From Bimuria novae-zelandiae CBS 107.79 (lineage: Eukaryota > Ascomycota > Dothideomycetes > Pleosporales > Didymosphaeriaceae), in NCBI GenBank assembly GCA_010015655.1, contig ML976712.1, positions 471,991 to 487,615 of the forward strand: a stretch of DNA of 15,625 bases, given 5' to 3'. Below, one piece after another: positions 1 to 8,616 of this stretch. Position 1 is the first letter of the stretch. Each line of letters starts with the position of its first letter. Made by a program: the position numbers and the translations under genes. The notes beneath the pieces are model-generated. The model ran no database searches, was not told the origin of the DNA, and saw only the letters and a list, made by a program, of their open reading frames with translations.

Positions 1-2666
1 ATTGTCTTTGCTAGAGAGGGAATCCATATTCTCTAGATATTAGTTAATTTATAGCTAACTAAATAACCTATCTATGCTTTAGGATCTAGTCGCTGGAGCT
101 TGCTCTTGCCACGTTTAGTGTTATTAGTTATAGTAAAGGTCTTGCAGCTATAGGCTTTTAAGTAAGCTTAATTAGGCTTCTTTAGTTAGGTGATAATGCC
201 GTTCTAAAAGGCTACTATTATAAAGAACACTTTATATAGAGATTGCTATTGATTAGCGTAGTTTGGCGTTTAATTATACAGGTAGACTACGGCTCGGGTA
301 ATCTTAGGCCATATTTACTAAGGTAGGTTAGAGTTAAGTCGCATCGCGCGCGCTTTCTTCTTAATTACACCCCTTAAGCGTTTAGCTCCTCTATTTTATA
401 CTTAAGTATCTAGTGCTAAAGGCTTGATTTTAATACCTTACGCTAAGCACTACTTCTTAACGTCTACCTTAATAGAGAAGATCTCGTTATCGGATTTAAT
501 TACTTTTACTATAATGTTGTATTGTACTTTTATAAACTATATAAAGGTGCTAAGTAATTTAATAATTAAGCGTGCTAGGTGGTTATCCTTAAAGTAGTAG
601 TCTTATGCGAAGCTGGAGAATTAGTTAGTAATTAGTATTTAGCTCTTCTCTCTTGTTAAGCTATCTACTTTGTAGTCGTGAAAGTCTATTACGACTCGCT
701 CGCCAGGGCCTTTAGTTCGCTCCCTAGCTTGCTAGCGTATTTGCCGTTTTAGTTTTACTTTGCCATAGGTGTTATATTTAACTATAGAAAGGTCTTTAAT
801 CCTTACTCCCTTAGATTACTGCACGAGGTGTTTAAGGGCCTAAGGGCCTAGATAGCCTAATTGTTAGTGCTAGATCTACGCGTTTACCTTCTACGGTCTT
901 TATTTAGTATATGTATTAGTCTTGTGAGTAGCGTGCGTAGTATTAGTAGGAATACTACCTACTAGTCTTGTTCTATATTCTAGCACCCACTATCCGTGCA
1001 ACTCTTAAAGTTCTGCTAGCATAGTATTGTCTCTTCTTTTTAGAGTCGTTAGGTCTGCCCTTGTGTCCTACTAAAGGCCTTGCCTCCAGAGTAATCGAAA
1101 CGATATAAGATTGTAGAGTAAATTAGGGCAATAGGTAATATTATCTAACTATATTATTTAATTGCCACTTGCACTTTGTACGTTAAGATAGATAGTCCTA
1201 TATTCTTAGATCTATATTTGTGTATTCCCTGCCTATATAAAGTCTCCTAACGCCAGTGGCCGGTATGAGACGAAGCGATTAATGTTGTTAAAGATATGGC
1301 AGGTTGTGCCTAAATTAAGTATGGCTGAGCATTGCAATAGGTACGTATTTAATTTATTATAGAAGGATGCGGCTTAGAAGCTTACTAGGATTTTAGTAAT
1401 CTTGCGTCCGTCTAGTTACTTATTATTAGCCTTAGTGATTCGAGTTAGAGTGGGAGTATGTAATAATTTAATTCTAGGTGTTTAAGACTTTAGTCTTTTC
1501 ACCTTCCTCATCTTATCTTGTAGATGTAAATTATTTTAGATTCTGTATTATACCATATCTGCAAAGCCAGGTCGTGGCCTAAACTACTCTAGTGCATGAT
1601 CTGGATATGCGTAGAAGTAGTCTTTTAGACTATGCCTTTATTTACAAGCAGGGCATTTTTTGCTTTTAACTACTATTATATCCTCTATTAAAGACTGCTT
1701 GGATATGGTGCTTTAACTAAAGGATCGTTTTTATCAAGGTCTCCCTTGTCCACGTTAGTTATTCGTGGAAGATAGCGCGTCTTTGGCAGCGTAAGAGGCG
1801 TCCCTATTAGTGCCTAGGGTGGATGCACCACCAGTAGCGAGAGATAGCTTACTAGTAGTAAAGGCGCCCCTATGCTATTTGCCCTTAATTAGGTGGAGTA
1901 TTGCCATATGTTCTTGGAAGCGTTTTATTATCTCCTTCCTTGTTATATCTACGTCTCGGCGTCCAGTTTCTTAAAAGGACACACCCTAAGTAGGAGTAGC
2001 CTTTATAATCGCAGTTAGGAAGTCCTTTATAGTATTATAGATTAATTATACTTCGGCGATATTATTCGTCTCTGCTTCTATAGCTGCCTAATTATACTTA
2101 GTTAGCCAGGTATCCTAGTTTAAGGGTTATCTTATTAGCTTAAGGGCCTATAGGTATCGTGCTCTTGCTCTATCCTGCTTGTCTTCTTTATTAACGCCTA
2201 TAGTCTATGTTAGAGACGTAATCTATTGCTAGATTTGCTCTCTAGGCTTGTAGCAGTTGCGTTGCAGGTATGGCAACATAGTAGATTAAATATAAATAAT
2301 TACTTTCTTAAGACTTAATCTCTCCTCGCGGTATTCCTTGTCCTTTATCTTATAGTCTTTAAGCTGTATCTTATAGAACTTAATGTCCTCCTTATATGCC
2401 TTAAGTCCTGAGTTTAATAGCTCTGATAGGCGTGTTGGAGGGTTCTGTTAATTGTTGTTGTTTACGCGGATAATTAGTTGGTAACTTGCTATTTCTGGCG
2501 GCGACGGCGGTGTTAGCCTTTTGCGTAGGAGTTTGGCTCTATCTAGGTTAATAATAGGCTATATATCTATTGGTTCGCATCGCGCTTTTAGCTGCAGCAG
2601 CTATAGTGTGTAGTTAGTGTAATTAGTTAATATAATTATTAAGTCGCGGAGTGTTAACAGCGACAT
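1..2666 (-). pseudogene. copia-1 gag-pol pseudogene (gag, protease, integrase), partial
   Basis: One reading frame of 888 codons runs from an ATG at 2664-2666 to the left edge with no frameshift, but with dozens of TAA/TAG/TGA codons, nearly all explicable as CAA, CAG, CGA or TGG changed by C-to-T or G-to-A. Gag ends in a zinc knuckle starting at about 1655 that reads CPACK, stop, RHSLKDYF; the last Cys of the C-x2-C-x3-H-x4-C pattern is now Tyr. The protease site at 1316-1308 reads NLGTTCH where the family has DSGTTCH. A pre-integrase C-x2-C near 760-778 has both Cys changed to Tyr. The integrase keeps Asp at 686-684 and Asp at 491-489; the Glu exactly 36 codons further on (383-381) is Lys. 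Domain order and DD35E spacing make the copia assignment firm. The protein is dead. Confidence 0.88.
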
Positions 2667-2766
2667 TATCCTTTCTTAAGGTTTAGTTAAGGTAGTGAGA
2701 CTCTTAATTATTAAATTTAATAGTATTCTGTCACTTTGAGATGATGCAATAATGAGAATTAATAGT
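2667..2766 (-). other. copia-1 untranslated leader
   Basis: About 100 bases lie between the gag ATG and the candidate LTR end. No reading frame is evident. A primer-binding site is expected here, but no convincing match to the initiator-tRNA half site seen in copia A was found, which leaves the LTR boundary uncertain. Confidence 0.4.
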
Positions 2767-2909
2767 TGTAATAATTTATTAATAATGTTCGTGTTCTATC
2801 TGTGTCTGGAATGCAGATGTGTGCGAGGCTCCAAATAAGTGCCACTATAGCGCTAGCCCTATTTAGAATAGTACAAAAGAGAGAGTGCTCCAGCCTCATA
2901 TCCACAACA
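2767..2909 (-). repeat. candidate 5' LTR of copia-1
   Basis: On the minus strand the segment starts TGTTGTGGATATGAGG and ends ATTATTACA, so it has TG...CA termini. It lies directly upstream of the leader and gag, and its base composition is much less RIP-mutated than the coding part. Its length would be 143 bp, short but possible for copia. The partner LTR is outside the window, so both ends are inferred; the inner end could shift by a few bases and the outer end might lie further right. Confidence 0.5.
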
Positions 2910-2950
2910 GATAGAGGCCATATAATCGGACAGCTTAATTGTTGGCAAGT
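2910..2950. other. junction between copia-1 and gypsy
   Basis: These 41 bases do not translate to a recognisable RNase H in any frame, although RNase H sequence begins right after them. They may be the outer end of the copia-1 LTR, a target duplication plus a strongly mutated piece of gypsy, or a small rearrangement. Confidence 0.4.
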
Positions 2951-4630
2951 CTGGCAGCAGACGCCCTAAGCAGACCATTAGACCTTGTAGAAGAAGGTAA
3001 TAGTGGTAATTATATTATAATCTTAATATATGCGAAGGATAGAACCCTCCGCTATAATAAGATATAACTTGCGCCAGCACTAGAAGTGCGACGCGTAGAC
3101 TTAACCTATTATAGACTAGCCATGGATAGGATACAGGATTATAAAAGGCTTACGAACGAGGATTGCCAAGCGTACGATCTCCACTAAGCTATAAAATTAA
3201 CAACACGGGACTATTAAAACTATATCTAGATTAGCGAGCAGATGGCTCCGCTACTAATTAAAAAACTACACGAAGATAAGGATTAGGGACACCTAGGGAT
3301 TGCTAAAACGACGCGTTAAATCGCGAACGAATATGCCATCCCTAGGCTACGCTAGGCGGTATAGAAGGTTTTAGGCAACTATTTAGCCTGTTACAAGAAT
3401 AAGCCTAAGAGATATAAGCCTTATAGCCTCCTATAGCTACTGTAGCTACCCCTAAGACTATAGTTAAGCGCAACTATGGACTTCGTCGTGAAGCTACTAG
3501 CATTACTAGTACTAAGGAATAAGGATTCTTACGACTCGATCTTAGTTATAATCTATTAACTTACTAAGGAATCGAGGTTTATGCTAATTAGGGAAGCTAT
3601 GTTAGTAAAAGAACTAGCCTACGTGGTGGAATAAGAACTAATATTACAGGTTAGATAACTTAACGAGTTTATCACAGACAGGGCTAAGATATTTATATTA
3701 TTATACTAGACTACGTTTACAGCTAAATTAGGGATTAAGCATAAGCTCACGACAAGCTTTTATTTTAAAATAGATAGCTAAACTAAGTAAATAAACTAAA
3801 CGTTAGAATAATATCTCTAGATGTATGTAAATAAGCTTTAAAATAACTAGGTCGAACTGTTGCTAATAGCCTAGCTGGCATATAATAGCGCAAGATCGGC
3901 GACTACGGGGTACTCGCCATATTTCGCCAACCATGGATGTGAGCCAACGACTCACCGGGATCCATTGGACATCTAGAGCATTGCGAAGGACATAGCTAAT
4001 AAAGCTAAACTTATATAGGACCTGTATAAAACACTACACGAGAATATCGTGCGGCGTAATAAATAAACAGCGCGATAGGTAAATAAGAAAAGGATTATAG
4101 GACTAACCTTTAAGGAGGGGGATAGAGTCCTCCTCTCGCAAAAAAATCTTAAGATAATAAGGCTAAGCAAAAAACTAAATAACCTTTAAAAAGGACTATT
4201 CGAAATTTAAGAGGTTAAAGGACTAGTTAATTTTAAACTGTAGTTACCTATAGATACACGGATCTACCTAGTCTTCTATAAGTTATTATTAGAACCAGCA
4301 CCACCAAACGCCGAACTAGAAACACAACTCGAACTTAAGGACGAGGAGTATAAGATTAAAGTAATTAAGGATCTATAAAAAATTAGGCGTTAGTACAAGT
4401 ACCTGGTGAAGTGGGAAGGATGGCCAGAAAGCCACAACACATAGGAACTAGCGAGGAACCTTACCAACTGCAAAGAGGCCTTAGAGAAGTTCCACAAGGG
4501 GCATCCTAAGGCCCCACGTCCGAGGCGGACCTAGGACGACAAAGGCGCTGGGTTGTCCCAGAAATCGAGGGGAAGTTCTTCCGTAGCCAACCAGACACGG
4601 GGAGTTAGCTCGACCAGGCTATTTAGCTAA
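2951..4630 (+). pseudogene. gypsy pol pseudogene: RNase H end, integrase, chromodomain
   Basis: A single frame runs without indels from LAADALSRP, the conserved end of the gypsy RNase H, to a TAA at 4628-4630 that was probably TGA. The integrase zinc domain has His codons at 3269 and 3290; its later Cys pair reads YLAC, so one Cys is now Tyr. The catalytic core keeps Asp at 3479 (MDFV) and Asp at 3677 (ITDR). The Glu expected 36 codons later, in the DGQTER motif, is AAG (Lys) at 3785. A GPY-like region follows. Bases 4346-4504 encode a chromodomain (YKYLVKWEGWPESHNT) that is nearly unmutated. About 30 internal stops fit CAA, CAG, CGA or TGG ancestors. Chromodomains usually direct integration towards methylated-histone chromatin, which fits the repeat-rich setting. 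Confidence 0.88.
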
Positions 4631-5046
4631 GCAGGCTAAGGAGGGTCCTCCTCTAGTTCCTCTAAAGCAGCGCTCTTAATAGCAATTACTTCCTTAGCAC
4701 GCTTTACATTTAAAGCTAATTATTTAGCTAAACGCTCTTCTTTTGCACGCGTTATACATATTACTTTAAATACTACGTCCTACTTTTTTCGCGCCTTTAG
4801 AATTTGCGTATTTAATTTTTAATTCTTAGTAACTAAATAAGAGAACTTATTATAAGTAATAGCTACGTTGCACTTTGCGCCCCTCTTTAGGCACTTACTA
4901 TATTTCCCTAAATAAATTAATACTTTATAGACTCGCGAATGGGTCTTATAGTTAAAATACTTTAATACTATAATACTTCCGTATGCCTTGATGGCGGAGA
5001 CAAGTTCGCGACAACAATAAGTGCTAGTTATTTAGTTAGCAGGCAT
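4531..5046 (-). pseudogene. antisense ORF between gypsy pol and 3' LTR
   Basis: On the strand opposite to pol, an ATG at 5046-5044 (MPAN...) opens a frame of 171 codons that ends at a TAG at 4533-4531. It has about six internal stops and no frameshift; each stop is a TAA or TAG that fits a former CAA or CAG. The predicted protein has a basic, Cys-containing first half (RVYKVLIYLGKYSKCLKRG), an Ala/Lys/Glu-rich and probably coiled-coil middle (TRAKEERLAK), an acidic EELEEDPP segment and a Trp-containing tail. It overlaps the last 100 bases of pol tail to tail. I do not recognise a domain. Extra antisense ORFs in this position are known in some plant Ty3/gypsy lineages; whether this one has relatives in fungi must be searched. 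That the frame stays open apart from RIP-type stops argues for former coding use. Confidence 0.6.
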
Positions 5047-5067
5047 AGTTCTTCGCGGACGAAGACT

Positions 5068-5080
5068 AGGAAGGGAGGGA
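5068..5080 (+). other. polypurine tract of gypsy element
   Basis: The 13-base purine run AGGAAGGGAGGGA lies three bases before the LTR start at 5084. This is the expected position of the plus-strand primer used in reverse transcription, and it supports the LTR boundary. Confidence 0.8.
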
Positions 5081-5083
5081 TAG

Positions 5084-5509
5084 TGTTATAAACTAAAACA
5101 GGATAATAGGGGGATAGGCGCTTATAAGGATAAGCGACCAAGAAACGAGTTAATAAGTGCGCTAAGAAGCTAACCTTAAGGTCACGTAACTACTTAGTTA
5201 ATTAGTAGTACTAAGCGACGAAGTAAGGCACGTAACTACTTAATTAATTAATAGTACTAAGTAACTAAGCACGCGGATATATATATAAGATAGTTTCCTT
5301 TATTAGGCTCCTTATAGTTAACTTATATATCTTCTGTGCGAGTACGTTCTTCTATATAGACTAATAGTTATTTTATTTTATTATAAGATTAGATTATCTA
5401 GCCTCGCGCTAAGTGTCGCATTAACTTATATTATTAAATAATCCGTGAAGCACCACGATACCTTACCGCCCTAACCCGGATCGGACTAAGGTGTGAGAGC
5501 CTCATAACA
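5084..5509 (+). repeat. 3' LTR of gypsy element (426 bp)
   Basis: It starts TGTTATAAAC after the polypurine tract and ends GCCTCATAACA, giving TGTTAT...ATAACA termini. The last ~220 bases match the inverted LTR at 15031-15482 closely, and most differences look like C-to-T or G-to-A changes in this copy. A TATA-rich stretch (ATATATATATAAG) lies at about 5277-5289. The 5' half differs strongly from the other copy and contains a tandem repeat. Confidence 0.85.
5183..5274 (+). repeat. two tandem 46-bp units inside the gypsy LTR
   Basis: Units at 5183-5228 and 5229-5274 both begin CACGTAACTACTTA and contain an AT-rich inverted core (ACTACT...AGTAGT). CACGTAAC is probably a RIP product of CACGTGAC, the motif still present in the solo LTR at 15356-15361. 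Upstream of the TATA-like stretch, these could be promoter elements. Confidence 0.65.
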
Positions 5510-7624
5510 CCTATACTACCTCGTACGGTGTCTTCTAGCCTAGTGCTTCGGTAGGCGTGCGATTGAGGATGTATGCGGCGGTGCGATATAGCTCATGTGA
5601 TAGATTGGCGTGTATGCGCATAGTGCAAGCTCGCTACGTTAGTACTCCACTAGCGCGTTCGATAAGTCTATTTAGTTCTTTTGTGCTAAGTAGTGCTAGC
5701 TTATATAGCATACCTAGTTCTTTTATTATATTAATAAGATTGTTTTTAAATTCTTTCTTATTATTATATTAAATAGTAACTACGTTAGCGTTGTACACGC
5801 GCTAGATCTTACAGATTAGAGATATAAACTAACGTGTAAGAGTTAACTTATTCTTTTGCTTAACTATAGCAATTTTATGCTACTTTAAGTACTTATCTAT
5901 AGAGTGTAGGGCGTACTTACTGCTATTAATGCATTTCTCTCTTATAGGGATAATATAAATAATGTCTATTATAATTTAATAGAATAGTTATTATGCACGG
6001 CTCTTAGCCGGGCGTCTTAAAATAATATAAGTTATTTAAGCTTTAATATATATTTAATAAAGATAGTTTATGTGTTTTCCTATTAGTTAAACGCTAGTAG
6101 CGTTTACCTCTAATTATTTAACTACTTTATAGCCTAGGTGGCCCTAAATCTAATATACAACACGTTAGTTAATAATATTAATTAGCTTTAGTACGTACGA
6201 CGGGCGATATAATACTCTAAACGTACTTAGTATTAAGTAAAGTAATAATACTTTAAATTGTTATTTATCCTCTTCTAGCCGTGCTATAACTCTGTATTAA
6301 TAACGTGGGTATTCGACCCTGGATCAACGATCCATCGATTGAGAAGCTTAGTCTTGTCAGTGTCATCTCCAACCATCACTGTAAGCTCTCCCTCAGGCTC
6401 AGTATTGGTATCCAGCGTAATCATGTTTGAAACGTCATTTGATCGAGATTCGAGTGATTCGAGTTCGAGAGAATCGACTTGATCGATACTAATATGTGAT
6501 AGGCCAGCAACTGCCACAAAGGTGTTACTATCTTTAGCAGGAGGATTACTATTATTAATTCGTAGTAATCTAGTATTCTATAGTTATTAGGCTGCCTATT
6601 TAGTTAAAATAGTCTTAATACACTTATTAATTTTAGGGTCTTTTTATGCTTCCTTAACCTTTTATATAGCCTTAGTAATAGGCTAATAGTCCTTTAGACG
6701 TTATAAGTATCGTGTGTTAAAGATAAAGTAGTTAGTATACTAGTACTTTTTCTTGCAGATATAGTTCTTAGATAGCTTATCTTAGTTATAACTACTACCT
6801 TAGCTATTATCGTGTTTAAGATTAACTTATTTAGCAATGCCTAGCTTAGTAGCGGATACTATTAGACCTATTAAGTATGGTTTTATATAGTGTAGATAGG
6901 TAGTTATCTTAGTAACGTAAGTCTTTAAAAATAAGATTTTAGTAATAGTGCCTCGTGCTTTATACTTAAAGATCTTACGTAGATAGGACGTAGCGTACTT
7001 TTAATTAAGTGCCTTATAGGTAATAAGGAAGTCCTCTTATATTTAATTATTATTAGTTTTAGGTAGGCTAACAGCCTTGCCCTAAGCTATAATATATACT
7101 TAGTTTAATAATTATTACTTAATCATCTTTATAGCTCGTGGCGTAGTCTTAAAGGTATTATATTTATTAGCTAGCTTACGATAGCGCGTCGCGTCTATAA
7201 AATAAAGAAACTTCTTAAGAGTAACTAATTAATTATACAAGATATCGTAATCCTTAATTAGGTATATATAACGTGTAGTAATTATCTTACTAATATTTAT
7301 ATTTAGATTAGCTAGTACCTTTATTTAAGTATAGTACTTATTACGACGGCGTTCTTATTAATTATATTCCTATTAGTATAAGTCTTAATTATTAGTAGTA
7401 AGGTAAGAGAGCCTAGTAGCTTTAAGCTTATAATTAGTAAGTTAAGGCTTAATTAGCTTTTATAGCTGAAGGAGATTCTCCTTCGCTACGTTAAAATTAA
7501 TATATTACTAAAGGCTATGTTAATTAGTAACGTCTTAGTAAATAAATAACTAGGTAAACTAGTTATTTAGTATATTTAGTATAATAGTAACACGCGTTAC
7601 TGCGGGGTCGAACTTAGTAGCTAT
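5510..7624 (-). pseudogene. copia A gag-pol pseudogene (gag, protease, integrase part)
   Basis: The gag start is probably the codon at 7624-7622: now ATA, followed by GCTACTAAGTTC, in frame with the rest, so the ATG was lost by G-to-A. A gag zinc knuckle at about 6757 reads CKKKY...TNY with His and Cys changed. Bases 6284-6517 form an intact, unmutated stretch encoding an acidic linker and the protease site DPGSNTH (Asp at 6325-6323), the form of the protease motif typical of many fungal copia elements. An internal deletion of about 290 bases follows and shifts the frame. The integrase segment near 5510-6000 matches copy B, including LIERA, where the catalytic Glu is still GAA in this copy. 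Heavy nonsense mutation elsewhere makes it non-functional. Confidence 0.85.
6295..6535 (-). other. un-RIPed patch in copia A
   Basis: About 240 bases across the gag-protease junction keep normal CpA and TpG content and an open frame, while both flanks are heavily mutated. The same patch is kept in copy B at about 10225-10432, with only about one base difference over the shared core. Confidence 0.75.
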
Positions 7625-7788
7625 TATAAAGGCTATAGTTAACTATATTAATAGATCTAGGTAGAGATCCTAGTATATATATTATAAGAACGCGGTAACA
7701 GGTGCGTTATAAAGAACGTAGTATAGCAACGTGCAGCTCATGTGTTAAGTAACATTATAGTAGCAGGTAAGAACAATCTAAGGTGCAA
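7625..7788 (-). other. copia A untranslated leader
   Basis: This stretch lies between the primer site and the inferred gag start. It is RIP-mutated, has no supported reading frame, and shows no other feature. Confidence 0.6.
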
Positions 7789-7802
7789 GCTAGGCTTATA
7801 AC
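7789..7802 (-). other. primer-binding site, initiator-tRNA half-molecule type
   Basis: On the minus strand, directly after the LTR, the sequence is GTTATAAGCCTAGC. Two RIP-type changes (TG to TA and CA to TA) from GTTATGAGCCCAGC would make it complementary to the anticodon-stem and loop region of initiator tRNA-Met (GCTGGGCTCATAAC). Priming from this internal tRNA region is known for Drosophila copia and related elements. The position directly after the LTR end supports the call. Confidence 0.75.
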
Positions 7803-8005
7803 TATCGCGGTGAGCAGAGCGCTGAGCGGACAGTACGCAGTGGAAAAGATTGCAGGATTGAACTGAGGTTATTCTATCTAGAAGCTACAGAAGGTATAGG
7901 TGCGCAGGCACAAACAACGCTAGTCCTAGACAGAAAGAAGGTAAGTCGCAACCATGTCAAGGTAGGAGCAACTATCTTGTAGAGTAAGAGCCATAAACCG
8001 TGACA
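7803..8005 (-). repeat. 5' LTR of copia A (203 bp)
   Basis: On the minus strand it starts TGTCACGG and ends CACCGCGATA (probably CGACA before one RIP change). It aligns without gaps with the 203-bp 3' LTR of copy B (14489-14691). The roughly 26 differences are all transitions, and in about 25 of them copy B carries the T or A, so this LTR is close to the ancestral sequence. Confidence 0.88.
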
Positions 8006-8537
8006 CATTCGCAGGGTATGGAGGCATGATGAAGAAGCCGCCGTTAGTCAAGAGACAGTATCCATGATCTCTTTCGTGGTCGTGGGGGTTCGTCCGGCCA
8101 TTGGGTGAGTCTACAATTCTTATTTGTGCATTCCTCATAACGATGATGGCGAGTTTGCCTTGCAAGGGCATTCGACTCAACACTCCTCTTATTTTTGACC
8201 TATCGTTCGGTGGCATCTGATATTGTCTCCAGTTCGACCTTGATCTAAACCTGTGATGCGTGACCCTGCCTCTACGATTCAGTCTCCTAACTTTGTAAAG
8301 TATCTGCGGAAGATCGTTGTTGATAACATCTCGGGCAGTATTGCCTTTGGTGGTGCCGCCAGTAGTTGCGCCAGCCTTCCCTTGTTTCCCTATTCCCCTC
8401 GATCCTTTATTTTTCAGTAGAGATGTTTTCCCTTTCTTCTTCTCGTTGCTCTTGGCCTTGGTTGGTTTCGTTGATTTTTGTGACGGTTCAGTATAGAAGC
8501 TTGGGCCACCCGCGTACGTGCGGCCCGTGCACGTGAC
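8006..8537 (-). pseudogene. host-like ORF fragment broken by copia A
   Basis: A minus-strand frame is open from a TGA at 8540-8538 down to the LTR edge at 8005 and then runs on through the LTR to a stop at 7926. There is no ATG near its 5' end, so it is probably an internal exon or part of a longer gene. The start is Lys-rich (KPTKAKSNEKKKGK), then a Gly/Thr linker, then a folded-looking segment with NNDLPQILYKVRRL, KLAIIVMRNAQIRIVDSP and GYCLLTNGGFFIMPPYP. I do not recognise the family; TNGGFF is reminiscent of some secreted hydrolase folds, but that is weak. Base composition is normal, with CpA intact, unlike the neighbouring elements. The C-terminus, if it exists, would be beyond copia A. 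A GTGAGT splice-donor-like site at about 8543-8538 could link it to upstream exons. Confidence 0.45.
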
Positions 8538-8616
8538 TCACGTGATCCACAGTATATAGCTCCATAGAGTAGCTTCTCAATCAAAATAACGATTGCCTCA
8601 ACACTCTTTCTCGACG

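Larger units (their letters stand above)
1..2909 (-). mobile_element. Ty1/copia retrotransposon copia-1, 5' part, RIP-degraded
   Basis: The element reads leftwards and runs off the left edge before reverse transcriptase. The visible order is candidate LTR, leader, gag, protease, GAG-pre-integrase zinc region and integrase core; protease before integrase before (unseen) RT is the copia order. Its sequence differs from the copia A/B family further right, so this is a second copia family. It abuts gypsy sequence at about 2910 with no host DNA between them, which suggests insertion into the gypsy element. The left flank is outside the window, so a target duplication cannot be checked. Confidence 0.85.
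2910..5509 (+). mobile_element. Ty3/gypsy chromovirus, 3' part, RIP-degraded
   Basis: The element contains the end of RNase H, integrase with a C-terminal chromodomain, an antisense ORF, a polypurine tract and a 3' LTR. Integrase after RNase H and the chromodomain identify the chromovirus branch of Ty3/gypsy. Gag, protease, reverse transcriptase and the 5' LTR are absent, presumably displaced to the left of the copia-1 insertion. On its right it abuts copia A mid-integrase, so it was inserted into copia A. The expected 5-bp target duplication would be 5510-5514, but its partner lies outside the window. Confidence 0.85.
5510..8005 (-). mobile_element. Ty1/copia retrotransposon, copy A, 5' half
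   Basis: Reading leftwards: 5' LTR 8005-7803, primer site 7802-7789, gag, protease and first part of integrase. The element stops mid-integrase at 5510, where the gypsy LTR begins. The missing RT, RNase H and 3' LTR presumably lie beyond the gypsy, outside the window. The same family is present inverted as copy B (9608-14691). Relative to B, copy A lacks about 290 bases after the protease and 12 bases in the integrase. Confidence 0.88.

Noticed and set aside
3973..4170. 65-codon minus-strand open frame
   Set aside because: It lies opposite to the gypsy integrase C-terminal region, whose plus-strand frame is continuous and family-like; this is a shadow.
5557..5772. 71-codon plus-strand open frame, and its counterpart at 11290-11517 on the minus strand
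   Set aside because: Both are antisense to the copia A/B integrase. Their similarity to each other only reflects the two copies of the element.
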